DNA from: Aliagarivorans marinus DSM 23064
GTDB taxonomy: Bacteria > Pseudomonadota > Gammaproteobacteria > Enterobacterales > Celerinatantimonadaceae
DNA: 64,000 nucleotides
NCBI RefSeq assembly: GCF_000429485.1
Contig: NZ_KE386908.1
Coordinates: 124,001 to 188,000 of the forward strand
Direction: 5' to 3'
The translations under genes and the position numbers were made by a program. How positions within the stretch are numbered: the first letter of the stretch is position 1; every line of letters begins with the position of its first letter. Of the stretch, positions 62,828 to 64,000 are shown one piece after another. The notes under the pieces are model-generated. The model had not been told where the DNA came from and did no database searches. It saw nothing but the letters and a program-made list of their open reading frames with translations.

Positions 62828-63908
62828 TCGCGCTCGGCGCAGCAGCCTCAAACTGTTAATGGCGCTGGGAGCAAGCCTTCCCAGCCCATGGATTGCAGCG
62901 CATGCCCTGGCATCAGCTGAGGCGGGCTCGGCCAAGGAGAATTGGCGCGGCGTTATCGGCTGCGCCAAACAAGCTGGGCAGTACTATGTGGTCGCCGCCA
63001 GCAGTGATGGGGAGCTGCGCTATCAGCTGCCTCTGCCCGCTCGGGGCCATCAAGTAGCCCTATCGAATGATGGCGCGCTGGCGGCCTGCATGGCCCGGCG
63101 CCCCGGCGACTATTTGTTGCTGTTTGACCCGCTAAGTGGGCAAGTACATGACCCGCTTAGCCCGCCGAACGGGCTGTGCTTCAGTGGCCACGCGGTATTT
63201 GTGGGGGCAGAGCGGCTAGTAGTGACAGCAGCGGATCGCCAGAGCAGCCAGGGTTGGGTTCTTCACTATCAGCGCTCTAGGCAAGGCTGGGGTCTAAGCG
63301 AGCGTTGGGTACTGCCGGGCTTAGGGCCGCACCAGCTGTTGGTGGATGGCGAGCAACTGGTGGTCGCCTTGGGCGGTATTCACACCCAAGAGCGCACTAA
63401 GCTCAACCTCGACAGCCTGCAACCGGCCCTACTGCGCTTTTCGCTGGGAACCGGCGAGTTGCTGGATACTCGGGTGCTGGCGGACAAATCCTTAAGCATC
63501 CGCCATATCAGTCGCGCCGACGACGGTCGCCTTTGGCTCGCCTGTCAGGCCCAGCGTGAATCGAGTTGGTCCCAGAGCCTGATTTTCTCTCAACTGCCCG
63601 GGCAGCCTTTGCAAGCTCTGGACGCTGGGGGCGACTACTGGGAGTTATTCAATGGTTATGTCGGCAGTATTGAATGTTTTGCCGGTAGCGTGTTTGCCAG
63701 CTCGCCTCGGGGGCATTTACTTGGCCAGTGGTCGCAGCAAAACGGTGAACTGCTGAGCCTAAAGCGTTTTGAAGATGTCTGTGGGATTGCTGCGACCAGC
63801 GAAAAGCTGGCTGTTAGCAGCGGTCGGGGCTGGCTAGCCAGTGGTGAGGGGCGGGTGCGTTTGCCCCTGCAATGGGATAACCACTTGAGCTACTACAGCC
63901 CAAGCTAG
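62817..63908 (+). CDS. Tat-exported DUF1513 protein
   Basis: 363 aa. The N terminus ATDRARRSSLKLLMALGASL is a twin-arginine signal, implying that a folded, perhaps cofactor-bearing protein crosses to the periplasm. The body is a beta-propeller-like series (repeated D-G and GELR/LLVDG turns), typical of DUF1513. Function unknown; the family travels with imelysin and DUF1111 genes. Start overlaps the preceding gene by 11 bp. Confidence 0.87.
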   Translation: MATDRARRSSLKLLMALGASLPSPWIAAHALASAEAGSAKENWRGVIGCAKQAGQYYVVAASSDGELRYQLPLPARGHQVALSNDGALAACMARRPGDYLLLFDPLSGQVHDPLSPPNGLCFSGHAVFVGAERLVVTAADRQSSQGWVLHYQRSRQGWGLSERWVLPGLGPHQLLVDGEQLVVALGGIHTQERTKLNLDSLQPALLRFSLGTGELLDTRVLADKSLSIRHISRADDGRLWLACQAQRESSWSQSLIFSQLPGQPLQALDAGGDYWELFNGYVGSIECFAGSVFASSPRGHLLGQWSQQNGELLSLKRFEDVCGIAATSEKLAVSSGRGWLASGEGRVRLPLQWDNHLSYYSPS

Positions 63909-63914
63909 CAAAAC

Positions 63915-63998
63915 TTAAGCTGGCTGAATATTCTTGGCTATCTTCAGGCGGTGTTTGCCTTTGTTAGCCTTGGTTTCCAGGTAGTAGTGGTTGTCTTG
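63915..63998 (-). CDS. 3' end of a leftward gene cut by the window edge
   Basis: The last 27 codons on the minus strand read QDNHYYLETKANKGKHRLKIAKNIQPA and end in TAA, seven bases past the DUF1513 stop. Open to the edge. Too short to name. Confidence 0.55.
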   Translation of the reverse strand, partial: QDNHYYLETKANKGKHRLKIAKNIQPA

Positions 63999-64000
63999 CT

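Overview
This 64 kb window is chromosomal DNA of a gammaproteobacterium. The evidence is the block rpsU-yqeY-dnaG-rpoD with tsaD, plsY, folB, folK, uppP and cca beside it, a tRNA-Ile(CAU) next to rpoD as in enteric and marine gammaproteobacteria, ExeA/ExeB-type type II secretion accessory genes, and a TIGR04211-type SH3 protein. Gene content (GH5 cellulase with CBM2, PEP-CTERM-like protein, cello/manno-oligosaccharide cluster, dispersed foldback elements) points to a free-living, probably aquatic polysaccharide user of the Alteromonadales/Aeromonadales/Vibrionales type. I cannot name the genus. Most of the DNA is moderately GC-rich; about 14.48-16.04 kb is conspicuously AT-rich.

Layout. 0-3.8 kb: RND pump (cut by the window edge) with its TetR regulator. 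3.8-8.5 kb: a PEP-CTERM-like secreted protein, a TauE/SafE exporter divergent from a sigma-54 activator with a perfect-arm palindrome between them, and endonuclease IV. 8.6-26.6 kb: a beta-glucan/beta-mannan utilisation locus, all on the minus strand: GH5 enzyme with CBM2, phosphomannose isomerase, GH2 beta-mannosidase, Mak-type ROK kinase, GH3 beta-glucosidase, a five-gene peptide-type (family 5) ABC importer and a LacI regulator. An AT-rich orphan membrane-protein gene interrupts it. The inferred route is: extracellular cleavage, ABC uptake of oligosaccharides, cytoplasmic GH2/GH3 hydrolysis, mannose phosphorylation by the ROK kinase, then ManA to fructose-6-phosphate.

26.7-33.3 kb: a GGDEF protein, a lipoprotein GH13 amylase, a Nudix hydrolase and an unrecognised 892-residue protein lying directly downstream of the 3' end of tRNA-Ile. 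33.5-50.4 kb: the conserved core (macromolecular synthesis operon, tsaD, plsY, folBK, uppP, cca), gspAB, an SH3 membrane protein, phosphate transport (DUF47-Pit), CYTH triphosphatase and CheX. 50.7-57.1 kb: HDOD protein, a small hotdog-type protein bracketed by two 160-bp foldback (MITE-like) copies, one intact and one 3'-damaged tRNA-Phe, an Lrp regulator, DUF3581, a YvcK/CofD-like protein, an LpxH-like phosphoesterase and a TerB-like protein.

57.2-64 kb: tRNA-Trp, an FAD oxidoreductase, a 51-codon HTH-like small ORF, then a Fur-box-preceded iron locus of imelysin, di-haem DUF1111 protein, second imelysin and Tat-exported DUF1513 protein, resembling the Pseudomonas PA4370-PA4373 set. The last 84 bases are the 3' end of a minus-strand gene.

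The strongest candidates for undescribed biology are the 892-aa protein at the tRNA-Ile site, the AT-rich membrane gene inside the sugar locus, and the tRNA-Ile promoter lodged in the rpoD terminator hairpin. All functional calls come from reading motifs by eye; no database search was run.
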